Assembly (NCBI RefSeq): GCF_013177735.1
Contig: NZ_WOEZ01000192.1
Span: 34,843 to 98,842 of the forward strand
Length of the DNA: 64,000 nucleotides
Direction: 5' to 3'
DNA from: Paraburkholderia elongata
GTDB lineage: Bacteria > Pseudomonadota > Gammaproteobacteria > Burkholderiales > Burkholderiaceae
The notes beneath the pieces are model-generated. The model saw only the letters and a list, made by a program, of their open reading frames with translations. It had not been told where the DNA came from and did not search any database. This document shows positions 25,916 through 33,737 of the stretch, piece by piece. The position numbers and the translations under genes were made by a program. Each line of letters opens with the position of its first letter. Within the stretch, counting starts at the first letter, position 1.

Positions 25916-27302
25916 CGCACACAGGCCCTTGCAGCGTCCGCGCAAACTTTGCGCGACGCTGACCGTTGCCCTCACGCTCACGGGCGGGCCTGCGTCACTT
26001 GTGTCGGTCGTGTCGCCGCTTGTGTCACTTGTGGGGCTCGTGGCGTTTGCTCCGCTCGCGCATGCCGAAGCGCCGCGCTATGCCTTCGCGGTCATCGCCA
26101 ACGCGATGCAAAGCCCCGCCGACGAAGCACCCACGCAACGCCTGATCGATGCGATCAGCCGCGACCGCGCGGTATCGTTCATCGTCTACGACGGCAATCT
26201 GAAGGGCGCGAAAGAAGCCTGCCGCGATGCGTTATACGAACGGCGTCACGCGCTGCTCGAAACGTCGCGGCCCGCCCTCTTCTTCATTCCGGGTCAGCAC
26301 GATTGGGCCGACTGCGGCACGGCTGAGGCCGGCGGCTTCGACCCGGTCGAGCGGCTCGATCAACTACGCCAGACCCTGTTCACCGACTCCACGTCGATGG
26401 GTCAAAACCCGATCGCATTGACGCGCGAAAGCGAAGTGTCACGCTTTCGTCCGTTCCGGGAGAACGTGCGCTGGCAGGTCGGCGATACCGTGTTTGTCGG
26501 CCTGAACGCGCCGGGTCCGAACAATCACTACCTGACTGCGGGCGGTCGCAACGGCGAGTTCGAAGATCGCGTGATCGCCAATGCATTCTGGCTCGAGCAC
26601 GCCGCCGAATACGCGAAACGCCGCGACGCGCGCGCGATTGTCGTGTTCATTCAGGGGGACCCCGAACCGGAGCGTTACGAACGGCCCGATCGTTTTGCGT
26701 GGCTGCGCTTTGCTCGCAATACGCGCCGCGACGGTTTTCTGGAATTCAAACGCAGCCTTGTCAAACTCGCGCAGATTTTCCGCGGACCCGTCCTGGTGAT
26801 TCATTGCGACGATGAACGCGCGAGTGCCGGCTTCGTGATCGATCAGCCGCTACGCAATGACAAGGGGATGCTGGTGACGAATCTCACACGTATCGCGTTT
26901 GCGCCGCATGATCGTCTTAACCAGTGGATTCAGATTGAAGCGGATCTCGGCAGGAAACCGCCGTTCCGCGTGAGTGTGCGCGACGTGCCGAGGCAAATGC
27001 CAATGCCCACGACACCGCCCGTGCAGCAGCGCGAAGAGCCGTCAGCTTCAATGCCGGCCGTGCCTGCGTTAGGCCCCGCTTCCGAGTTGCCGCCGTTGTT
27101 GCAAACGCCCGGGCAGCCACAACCGCTCCAGCAGCAACCCGACTCCCAGCAGCACAGACCAGCGGACGACGGCAGCGGCGAGTATGGGCCCGCCATGTCC
27201 GCTCCGCCCGCCTCGGCCCCCCCGGTCGTTTCGCCGCGCGCGCCGGGTGCACCTTCAAGCGCTCCCGGCACGCCCGCAAGCTCAGTGCAGCGTGGGCCCT
27301 GA
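25902..27302 (+). CDS. Exported metallophosphoesterase-like protein, probably degenerate
   Basis: 466 residues; the ATG at 25902 overlaps the mutS stop (ATGA-like coupling). A basic n-region and hydrophobic stretch ending near L-A-H-A-E indicate export. The fold resembles calcineurin-like phosphoesterases: F-A-V-I-A-N-A-M where D-x-H is expected, V-Y-D-G-N-L-K-G at the G-D position, F-I-P-G-Q-H-D-W at the G-N-H-D position, and V-L-V-I-H-C-D-D late. The first Asp/His pair and the bridging Asn appear lost, so activity is doubtful. The last 115 residues are Pro/Gln/Ala/Ser-rich. Function unknown. It overlaps the convergent slyD-like gene by 21 bases. Confidence 0.75.
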   Translation: MQIIDAHRPLQRPRKLCATLTVALTLTGGPASLVSVVSPLVSLVGLVAFAPLAHAEAPRYAFAVIANAMQSPADEAPTQRLIDAISRDRAVSFIVYDGNLKGAKEACRDALYERRHALLETSRPALFFIPGQHDWADCGTAEAGGFDPVERLDQLRQTLFTDSTSMGQNPIALTRESEVSRFRPFRENVRWQVGDTVFVGLNAPGPNNHYLTAGGRNGEFEDRVIANAFWLEHAAEYAKRRDARAIVVFIQGDPEPERYERPDRFAWLRFARNTRRDGFLEFKRSLVKLAQIFRGPVLVIHCDDERASAGFVIDQPLRNDKGMLVTNLTRIAFAPHDRLNQWIQIEADLGRKPPFRVSVRDVPRQMPMPTTPPVQQREEPSASMPAVPALGPASELPPLLQTPGQPQPLQQQPDSQQHRPADDGSGEYGPAMSAPPASAPPVVSPRAPGAPSSAPGTPASSVQRGP

Positions 27303-27824
27303 CTTGTCGTCTTCGGCTTCGTCGTCATCTTCATCGAGGACTTCGAGGCCGTCGGCGCCATGCGCGTGTTCGTGCTGGATTTCGTCTTCAGTTGCCGGAC
27401 GCACGTCCTTGACGGTCAGCGCGAAACGCAGCGCCATGCCGGCGAGCGGATGGTTGCCGTCGAGCACGACTTTGTCTCCTGCCACGTCGGTCACCACGTA
27501 GACGAGCGAATCGAGATCCTCATCGCCTTCTTCCGGCGTGCCTTCGAATTGCATGCCGACTTCGAGCGGTTCCGGGAAGCGATCACGCGGCTCGATCTTC
27601 ACGAGATCAGGGTCGTACTCGCCGAACGCATCTTGCGGCTCGAGCTGGATCTGGGTCTCGAAGCCGGCCTCGTGGCCGTCGAGCTCTTCCTCGATCTTGG
27701 GGAACGTGCCATCATAGCCGCCGTGCAGATAGACCATCGGCTCGTCGCTTTCTTCAATCAGATTGCCCTGCGCATCCGACAGCTTGTAAGCGACCGACAC
27801 GACGGTGTTCTTTGCGATTTTCAT
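27282..27824 (-). CDS. FKBP-type peptidyl-prolyl isomerase, SlyD-like
   Basis: 180 residues from the ATG at 27824 (M-K-I-A-K-N-T-V-V-S-V). A split FKBP domain carries a chaperone insert-in-flap (about 70-130): Y-L-H-G-G-Y-D-G before it and D-G-N-H-P-L-A-G-M-A-L-R-F after it, both typical of SlyD. The C-terminus is acidic with a few His (H-E-H-A-H-G; D-E-D-D-D-E-A-E-D-D), a reduced form of the SlyD metal-binding tail. It catalyses proline isomerisation and chaperones cytosolic proteins; SlyD also feeds nickel to hydrogenase in E. coli, which the short His content here does not prove. Confidence 0.9.
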   Translation of the reverse strand: MKIAKNTVVSVAYKLSDAQGNLIEESDEPMVYLHGGYDGTFPKIEEELDGHEAGFETQIQLEPQDAFGEYDPDLVKIEPRDRFPEPLEVGMQFEGTPEEGDEDLDSLVYVVTDVAGDKVVLDGNHPLAGMALRFALTVKDVRPATEDEIQHEHAHGADGLEVLDEDDDEAEDDKSGPTLH

Positions 27825-27856
27825 TCGATTCTCCAGAATACAACTCACATTATACG

Positions 27857-29107
27857 ATGCCCAAGCGGCCCACTGACCACCCGGCCGATGCAGCTTCGGC
27901 ACGGAAATCTTCGCCAGCTTCGAAGCCGGCGCTCCCTGGCCTCCCGCCCTCGCCCGACACGCCCACGCCTTTGCTCGGCAATCTGACACCGTCGCAATTC
28001 ATGCGCCGGTACTGGCAGAAGAAGCCGCTGCTGATTCGCCAGGCGATTCCGAACGTGGAGGCGCCGCTGTCGCGCGACGAGTTTTTCGAGCTGGCCGATC
28101 AGGACGAAGTCGAAGCGCGTCTGATCACGCACTTTCGCAACAAATGGCAACTGGAGCACGGCCCGTTCGCGCCCGATGAACTGCCGTCGGTGAAGCAGCG
28201 CGCCTGGACGTTGCTCGTGCAAGGCGTGGACCTCTACGACGATCGCGCGCGTGCCTTGCTCGACCGCTTCCGCTTCGTGCCGGACGCGCGTCTGGACGAC
28301 CTGATGATTTCGTATGCGAGCGATGGCGGCGGCGTCGGCCCCCACTTCGATTCTTACGATGTGTTTCTTTTGCAAGTAAAAGGCAAGCGCCGGTGGCGGA
28401 TCAGCGCGCAGAAAGATCTGACGCTCCAACCGGGTTTGCCTTTGAAAGTTTTACAGCATTTCGATCCGGAACAGGAATGGCTGCTCGAGCCGGGCGATAT
28501 GTTGTACCTGCCGCCGCATATCGCGCATGACGGGCTCGCCGAAGGCGAATGCATGACCTGCTCGATCGGTTTTCGCGCGCCGTCAGGGGGCGAGTTGACC
28601 GCGCAGTTCCTCTACCATTTGGCCGAGCGCGGCGACTCGGCTGCGCGCCCCGATGCGCTCTATCGCGACCCGCAACAACCCGCCGTTGACCGTCCGGCAG
28701 AACTGCCCGCCGCATTGATCGAACGAGTTGGCGCGATTCTTGCAGGAGTGAAATGGAATGAGCAGGACATTGCGTCGTTCCTTGGCACGTACCTCAGCGA
28801 ACCGAAGCCGAGCGTCGTCTTTGATCCGCCGCAACGACCGCTCAATGAAGCCCGTTTCATCAGTCAGGCATCGAAGTCCGGCATTCGGCTGGACCGCAAG
28901 ACTAATTTGTTGTACAACCGCCGTTTTTTCTTCCTAAATGGAGAGGAAATGCCATTTGATGGCGCAAAAAAGTGGTTGATTGACCTCGCTAATCACCGGT
29001 GTATGAGTGCGAAACGCTTTGTAACACTCTCACACGATTCGTCGGTGACAGCACTGCTTCACGAGTGGTATTGTGCGGGCTGGATACAAGTGGGCGAGCT
29101 TGCGTAA
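27857..29107 (+). CDS. JmjC/cupin ribosomal-protein arginine hydroxylase (RoxA/YcfD type)
   Basis: 416 residues from the ATG at 27857. 2-Oxoglutarate/Fe(II) oxygenase. The iron triad is His163 and Asp165 (G-P-H-F-D-S-Y-D) plus His221 (L-P-P-H-I-A-H-D-G). Y-W-Q-K-K-P-L-L-I-R-Q-A and Y-A-S-D-G-G-G-V-G-P-H are family features. E. coli YcfD hydroxylates an arginine of ribosomal protein uL16; this protein has the same architecture, including the C-terminal dimerisation/winged-helix region. An extra N-terminal Pro/Ala-rich stretch of about 35 residues is present. Divergent from the slyD-like gene across 32 bases, so the promoters must overlap the two gene starts. Confidence 0.9.
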   Translation: MPKRPTDHPADAASARKSSPASKPALPGLPPSPDTPTPLLGNLTPSQFMRRYWQKKPLLIRQAIPNVEAPLSRDEFFELADQDEVEARLITHFRNKWQLEHGPFAPDELPSVKQRAWTLLVQGVDLYDDRARALLDRFRFVPDARLDDLMISYASDGGGVGPHFDSYDVFLLQVKGKRRWRISAQKDLTLQPGLPLKVLQHFDPEQEWLLEPGDMLYLPPHIAHDGLAEGECMTCSIGFRAPSGGELTAQFLYHLAERGDSAARPDALYRDPQQPAVDRPAELPAALIERVGAILAGVKWNEQDIASFLGTYLSEPKPSVVFDPPQRPLNEARFISQASKSGIRLDRKTNLLYNRRFFFLNGEEMPFDGAKKWLIDLANHRCMSAKRFVTLSHDSSVTALLHEWYCAGWIQVGELA

Positions 29108-29199
29108 CTCTGCCTGCCTGTTATACCGTACTGTGAAATTTTGTATGAGAAAGACAACGTATTGACCCCGGATTTATGGATTGTCAGTACGAAAGTGCA

Positions 29200-29205
29200 T
29201 ATAAT
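29200..29205 (+). promoter_or_regulatory. Consensus -10 box upstream of the Ala-rich lipoprotein gene
   Basis: A perfect TATAAT hexamer in an AT-rich patch. TTGTCA at 29181-29186 is only 13 bases upstream, and TTATGG at 29174-29179 is 20 bases upstream, so the -35 is not clear. The transcript would carry a leader of about 130 bases with small hairpins (for example GCTC...GAGC near 29232-29247). Confidence 0.45.
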
Positions 29206-29338
29206 TTCCGCCCAAGCCGTAGGGAAGATTCTAGCTCGTCAAAAGAGCGTCTCCACCAGCGGCCCAGGTCGGTGTTGGAGCACATTACCGGTATTATTTT
29301 GCGCTGTTGCTTACCTTTAACCATAAAAGGACGTGATC

Positions 29339-29605
29339 ATGAAGAAATCCCTCCTCGTAGCATCCCTGTTGGCAGCTGTGGCACTGGCTGCATGCAACAA
29401 GAGCAGCGATCAGGCAGCTACGACTGCAGCTAGCGACGCAACGGCTGCTGCCTCGGCACCGGCTGCTGCAGCTTCGGACGCAGCAGCTGCTGCTTCGGGT
29501 GCGGCTGCTGCTGCGAGCGATGCTGCCGCTTCGGCTACGACCGCTGCTTCGGACGCAGGCGCTGCAGCTTCGGCTGCTGCTCCGGCTTCGGGCGCAAGCC
29601 AGTAA
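29339..29605 (+). CDS. Small alanine-rich lipoprotein
   Basis: 88 residues. AAAAGGA lies 8 bases before the ATG at 29339. The lipobox L-A-A-C puts the lipidated cysteine at residue 19, then N-K-S-S follows. The mature protein is nearly all Ala, Ser, Asp, Thr and Gly in a repeating A-A-A-S-D-A-A pattern that should form one long helix. No Lys or Arg is at the C-terminus (ends G-A-S-Q), so it cannot be peptidoglycan-linked in the manner of Braun's lipoprotein. A consensus -10, good ribosome-binding site and strong terminator suggest high expression. Function unknown. Confidence 0.85.
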   Translation: MKKSLLVASLLAAVALAACNKSSDQAATTAASDATAAASAPAAAASDAAAAASGAAAAASDAAASATTAASDAGAAASAAAPASGASQ

Positions 29606-29677
29606 GCTGTCGCATAGGGTTCGCCTCTGGGCGAAAACTGCATCGGGAAATCACCTCGATTTCCCGGGCAGTAAAGC

Positions 29678-29709
29678 AAAACGCCACGGATTCACATCCG
29701 TGGCGTTTT
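29678..29709. terminator. Bidirectional terminator between the lipoprotein gene and dinG
   Basis: A perfect 13-bp stem (AAAACGCCACGGA with TCCGTGGCGTTTT) and a 6-base loop, 73 bases after the lipoprotein stop and 44 bases beyond the dinG stop. T-tails are present in both directions. A weaker hairpin GGGAAATC/GATTTCCC lies just before it (29645-29665). Confidence 0.85.
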
Positions 29710-29752
29710 GTCATTCAGGAGCCGCTTTTCACAGCGACATTCACCTAATCGC

Positions 29753-32041
29753 CTATCGAGCCGGCGTCGCGTTCTCTTCGAAGAACTCGCGCACGACTTC
29801 GATCTCACGTGTGCGCTTGAACGGCGGCAGGCTCTGCCATATGCGGCGCCCATACGGCTTGTCGACAAGACGCGTGTCGCAAATCATCAGCACGCCGCGA
29901 TCGGTCTCAGCGCGGATCAGACGGCCCGCGCCCTGCTTGAGCGTGATCACGGCCTGCGGCAACTGATGGACCGCAAACGGGCTCAATCCCTTCTTCGTCA
30001 ACGCATCCAGACGCGCCGACAACACGGGGTCATCGGGCGGCGCAAACGGCAGCTTGTCGATCACGACCAGCGAGAGCGCATCACCACGCACGTCCACGCC
30101 TTCCCAGAAACTCTGACTGCCCACCAGAATCGCATTGCCGTACGCACGGAAGCGGTCGAGCAATTCGGTGCGGCTCGCGTCACCCTGCACGAGCAGCGGA
30201 TAGTTCCAGCCGCGCGCTTCGATGGTGTCGCGCAACTTGGCCGAGATGCGGTCCACCGCGCGCAACGTCGTGCACAACATGAATACGCCACCACCCGATG
30301 CCTCGATCGCCGGCAATGCAGCGTCGAACACGGCGTCGGTAAACATCGGCGACGAAGGCTGCGGCAAATTGCGCGGCACGTACAGAAGCCCTTGCGTCGG
30401 ATAGTCGAAGGGACTCGGCAGCGTCATCGAGCGTTTTGCGTTCAGGCCCATCTGCGCCGCATAGTGCGTGAAGTCGCCCCGCACCGACAATGTCGCCGAC
30501 GTGAAGATCCACGCGCGCGGCACGCCGGCGCGCTGCTTCGCGAAGATCGGCGCGACCGACAGCGGCGTTTCGTGCAACTGCACCGTATGCGCGAAGACTT
30601 CGATCCAGCGCACCTTTTCATTCGGATCGGCACGTTCGGCCTTGGCGTCCGCCGAGGCGGCGTCAGCGGCTGCGCGTTCGGTCTCGGTGGGCGGTGTCGT
30701 CCAGCCCGCAAGCACGCCTTGCAACTCGCGTGCGCGGCGCAAACAGGCGCCGATCGATTCGGCGCGCTCGGCTTGGCCGGCCAACGCGGAAGTTAGTGCG
30801 TCGAACTCCGCTTCAAGCGTCTCGAGCGCGGGGAATAACGGATGATCGTCAGGCAACTGGCCAATCGATAACCGCACCGAGTCTTCCTTGAAAGCGAGCC
30901 GCACGTCACGCGCCGCGCGTTCGAGCGTCGAGCCGAGCTTCACCCAGTCAACCGACTCGCGCGCATGACCCAGGCCCTCCGCCACGGAATCGCGCGCGAG
31001 CTCAAGAAATTGCGTGGTGGAAAGCGTCTCGCCGAAAAACAGCGTCGCGGTTTCCGGCAGTTGATGCGCTTCGTCGAAAATGATGGTGTTCGCCGTAGGC
31101 AGCAATTCAGCCATGCCCGTATCGCGCAACATGATGTCGGCGAAAAACAGATGGTGATTGACCACCACGATGTCGGCCTGCTGCGCCTCGCGGCGCGCCT
31201 GCATCACGAAGCACTCCTTGTAGTGCGGGCACTCCTGGCCTAGACAGTTTTCACGCGTGGACGTGACCATCGACCACACCGCCGCCGTTTCCGGCACGCT
31301 CGCGAGTTCGGCCTTGTCGCCGGTGCGCGTGATCTTGGCGAAGCGAATGATGTCCTGAAGATACGAGGTTTCCTGGCGCGAAGGCAGACGGCCGTTATCC
31401 GCTGTGCGCTGCAGATAGTAATGGCACAGGTAGTTCGCGCGGCCCTTGAGCATCGCCACCGAGACCGGCACGGCGAGCGCATCGCGCACGGTGGGAATGT
31501 CGCGCTGAAAGAGCTGATCCTGCAAATGCTTGGTGCCGGTGGAGACGATGACCTTGCCGCCCCACAACATGGCCGGCACGAGATACGCATAGGTCTTGCC
31601 GGTGCCTGTCCCCGCTTCCACGATCAGTGTGTTTTCGCTGCCGTCGAGACCGTTCGATTCGTCGTTATCGGGGGCCTGTGCCGCAGCATCCGTGCCCGGC
31701 GATTGCAGACGCCGCGCCGGACGCTTTTGCGCTTCGAACATCGCAGGTTCGGGCGTTGCGCGGCCCGACGCTTCCATCGCGGCCGCGACGGCGCGCGACA
31801 TCTCGATCTGCGACGCACGCGAGCGATAGCCGTCGATCTGACGGGCGAGCAGGCCGTTGTCGGCGAAGATATCGTCCAGTTCGGCGACGCGGCGTGGATT
31901 CAATGATGCGGAGAGCGCAGACGCGGGAGGACGCGGCGCCAGCGTGCCGGCTCCCGGAGCGCCGGCCGCCGGAGCGTCGTCGGCCGCCATGGCGCGTGGT
32001 GAAGTTTCAAGCGGTGAATTCAAGGCAAGCGTTTCCTGCAA
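29753..32041 (-). CDS. ATP-dependent DNA helicase, DinG/YoaA (XPD-like) family
   Basis: 762 residues. 5'-3' iron-sulfur helicase involved in DNA repair and R-loop or replication-fork processing. Walker A E-A-G-T-G-T-G-K-T is near 142-150; the DEAH box is F-D-E-A-H-Q-L-P-E. Four cysteines for a [4Fe-4S] cluster are visible between them (Y-L-C-H-Y, E-N-C-L-G-Q-E-C-P-H-Y-K-E-C-F). The C-terminal helicase motif Q-G-A-G-R-L-I-R is present. The N-terminal 45 residues and residues 92-136 are low-complexity Ala/Pro/Asp-rich insertions. The start overlaps the end of the upstream YdcH-like gene by 22 bases. Confidence 0.92.
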   Translation of the reverse strand: MQETLALNSPLETSPRAMAADDAPAAGAPGAGTLAPRPPASALSASLNPRRVAELDDIFADNGLLARQIDGYRSRASQIEMSRAVAAAMEASGRATPEPAMFEAQKRPARRLQSPGTDAAAQAPDNDESNGLDGSENTLIVEAGTGTGKTYAYLVPAMLWGGKVIVSTGTKHLQDQLFQRDIPTVRDALAVPVSVAMLKGRANYLCHYYLQRTADNGRLPSRQETSYLQDIIRFAKITRTGDKAELASVPETAAVWSMVTSTRENCLGQECPHYKECFVMQARREAQQADIVVVNHHLFFADIMLRDTGMAELLPTANTIIFDEAHQLPETATLFFGETLSTTQFLELARDSVAEGLGHARESVDWVKLGSTLERAARDVRLAFKEDSVRLSIGQLPDDHPLFPALETLEAEFDALTSALAGQAERAESIGACLRRARELQGVLAGWTTPPTETERAAADAASADAKAERADPNEKVRWIEVFAHTVQLHETPLSVAPIFAKQRAGVPRAWIFTSATLSVRGDFTHYAAQMGLNAKRSMTLPSPFDYPTQGLLYVPRNLPQPSSPMFTDAVFDAALPAIEASGGGVFMLCTTLRAVDRISAKLRDTIEARGWNYPLLVQGDASRTELLDRFRAYGNAILVGSQSFWEGVDVRGDALSLVVIDKLPFAPPDDPVLSARLDALTKKGLSPFAVHQLPQAVITLKQGAGRLIRAETDRGVLMICDTRLVDKPYGRRIWQSLPPFKRTREIEVVREFFEENATPAR

Positions 32042-32262
32042 AGTCCGGCGCGCGCGTCCGGTTCGAGCTGCAATTGCAGCAAGATGATGGTGTCCTTGAC
32101 TTTGAGTTTGCGCTTTTTCAGGCGCTGCAACTCGAAGTCGTCGATGCCGGGCTCATCCGACATTCGGTCGATCAAACGATCGAGCCCACTATGCTCCGAT
32201 TCCAGCTGCAGAATACGGTCGCGAAGTGTGTCCACGGTGATGACGTGATGATGATCGCGCAT
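32020..32262 (-). CDS. YdcH-like DUF465 protein
   Basis: 80 residues. A short helical-hairpin protein: the I-L-Q-L-E-S-E-H-S-G-L-D-R-L-I-D segment and the L-Q-R-L-K-K-R-K-L-K-V-K-D motif are the DUF465 signature (K-K-x-K-L-x-x-K-D). Function is unknown. Its 3' end overlaps dinG by 22 bases in another frame, suggesting translational coupling. A short C-terminal tail rich in Arg/Cys after L-Q-L-Q-L-E is atypical and arises from the overlapping region. Confidence 0.82.
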   Translation of the reverse strand: MRDHHHVITVDTLRDRILQLESEHSGLDRLIDRMSDEPGIDDFELQRLKKRKLKVKDTIILLQLQLEPDARAGLCRKRLP

Positions 32263-32390
32263 GCTCGCCTCCTCTCGTAAGCGGCACAGGCTGCGTGGTG
32301 CAGCCCGATGCCTGAGGTTGCTGTCCGGCTTAAAACGCGTACGACGACGACTGCCTGGCTGCTACCCTACCAGAACCCGCTACAGCACAC

Positions 32391-33422
32391 CTACTGTTGT
32401 TGCTGTTGCTGCTTTTGCTGTTCTTCAAGTTGCTGCTGCTGTTTCAACTGGTCCTGACGTTTCTGCTCGGCTTTCTCGGCCGCCTGCTTCTGACGGGATT
32501 CGACGTCGGCTTTGTGCTGCGCTGCATCGGCCTGCTTCTTCTCGAAGCTCTGCTGCTTCGTCACCCGCTCCTGAGCCTTTTGCGCGCCCTGCTGACGCGC
32601 TTCCTCGAGCTTGCGCTGGAAATCGCCCTGCTTCTGATCGTATGCCTGGCTGTTGGCCGCGGCTTGCGACGGACTGATGCCGCGCTGCGCCTGATCCAGC
32701 GCATGCTGTTGTTGCTTCTGCTGATAGGCTTGCGCGTTGGCGCTGCGCTGCGGCGCCTCGGCTGCGCGCTGCGCCTGATCGAGCTGGTGCTGGCGCTGCT
32801 TGTCTTCGTAGGCCTGCGCGTTACGCGCGTCGTCCGCGGCGCGTTGCGGCGCGCTAGCTTCGTCTTGTGCGCGTTTGAGCGCTGCCTGCTCGTCACGCTC
32901 GCGGGCACGCTGGACACGCTGTTCGCCGTCGAGCGCGAGCTGTTCCTTGCGAATGTCGGCCTGCACCGAGCGCATGCTGTCGCGCGCCTTGTTCAGACAG
33001 TGGTTGACGAAGAACTTACTGTAGCAATCGTGTTCGGCAACCGCGTAACGGTAGTTGTTTTCCTCGGTGCGCTGATCCAGGACTTTCTGCCGCGCGTCGA
33101 ACGCGCTGTCAGGCGATGCCGCGTTATCGGCATCCCCAGCGTTGCCGACTTGACCAGCATTATCCGCACTACCCGCATTACCCGCATTACCCGCGCCCGT
33201 GCCGGTCGTGGTGTTCGTTGCGTCCGCCGCGCTCGCTGCCCGCGCGCCCGAAGCGGCTGCCGGCGCGAGACTGCCGGCGGCTCCAAGCGGCGCTGCGGAT
33301 TGCTGTGCAACGGCCGGCGCGGACATGGCTAGCGTTGCGGCCATGACGCACGAGGCGCACGAAGCAAAAAATATCCCGTTGGACGGGAGCGTAGACTTGA
33401 ACACGGACCGCGACGCCCACAT
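32391..33422 (-). CDS. Exported coiled-coil protein with Gln/Ala-rich tandem repeats
   Basis: 343 residues from the ATG at 33422, chosen because it begins a signal peptide cleaved after A-V-A (residue 39); a TTG at 33539 would add 39 residues. After an Ala/Asn/Gly-rich linker (repeats like N-A-G-N-A-G) comes a conserved block with two cysteines, H-D-C-Y-S-K-F-F-V-N-H-C-L-N-K-A-R, perhaps disulfide-bonded. Then come about three repeats of 28-30 residues beginning N-A-Q-A-Y, N-A-Q-A-Y and N-S-Q-A-Y, and a Lys/Gln-rich helix ending in a Gln run. Similar proteins are often labelled TolA-like by composition alone; there is no TolA domain evidence. Function unknown. Confidence 0.75.
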   Translation of the reverse strand: MWASRSVFKSTLPSNGIFFASCASCVMAATLAMSAPAVAQQSAAPLGAAGSLAPAAASGARAASAADATNTTTGTGAGNAGNAGSADNAGQVGNAGDADNAASPDSAFDARQKVLDQRTEENNYRYAVAEHDCYSKFFVNHCLNKARDSMRSVQADIRKEQLALDGEQRVQRARERDEQAALKRAQDEASAPQRAADDARNAQAYEDKQRQHQLDQAQRAAEAPQRSANAQAYQQKQQQHALDQAQRGISPSQAAANSQAYDQKQGDFQRKLEEARQQGAQKAQERVTKQQSFEKKQADAAQHKADVESRQKQAAEKAEQKRQDQLKQQQQLEEQQKQQQQQQ

Positions 33423-33737
33423 GAGCGATATGAGCGATGTAAGCGGCGAGCGCGCCAAACGCGACGAAAAATGCGGCAATTGTGACAAGCGAGAGACCAA
33501 GCGGGAGCCCAGGCGGTTGAGGGACAAGGAGGTTGGCAACGTCGTAAATGGTCAACGGAACATGCCCGAAATTCTATCACCCTGCGGTTGAGCCCTTTGG
33601 CATTTATGGCAAAATGCCCCGCTCCAGCAACCTGGTCGCAGCGCGCACGCCCAGCGTGCACCGGCGTGCCCGACGTGGGCCCGGCGTGTGCCATTGCCGC
33701 GCGACCTTTGATTGAGTAGCAGGAACACCAAGACCTT

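Noticed and set aside
33120..33200. Clustered short repeats (CCGCATTAC-like) as a CRISPR or regulatory array
   Set aside because: They are within the exported coiled-coil gene and simply encode its Asn-Ala-Gly linker; units are short and lack spacers.
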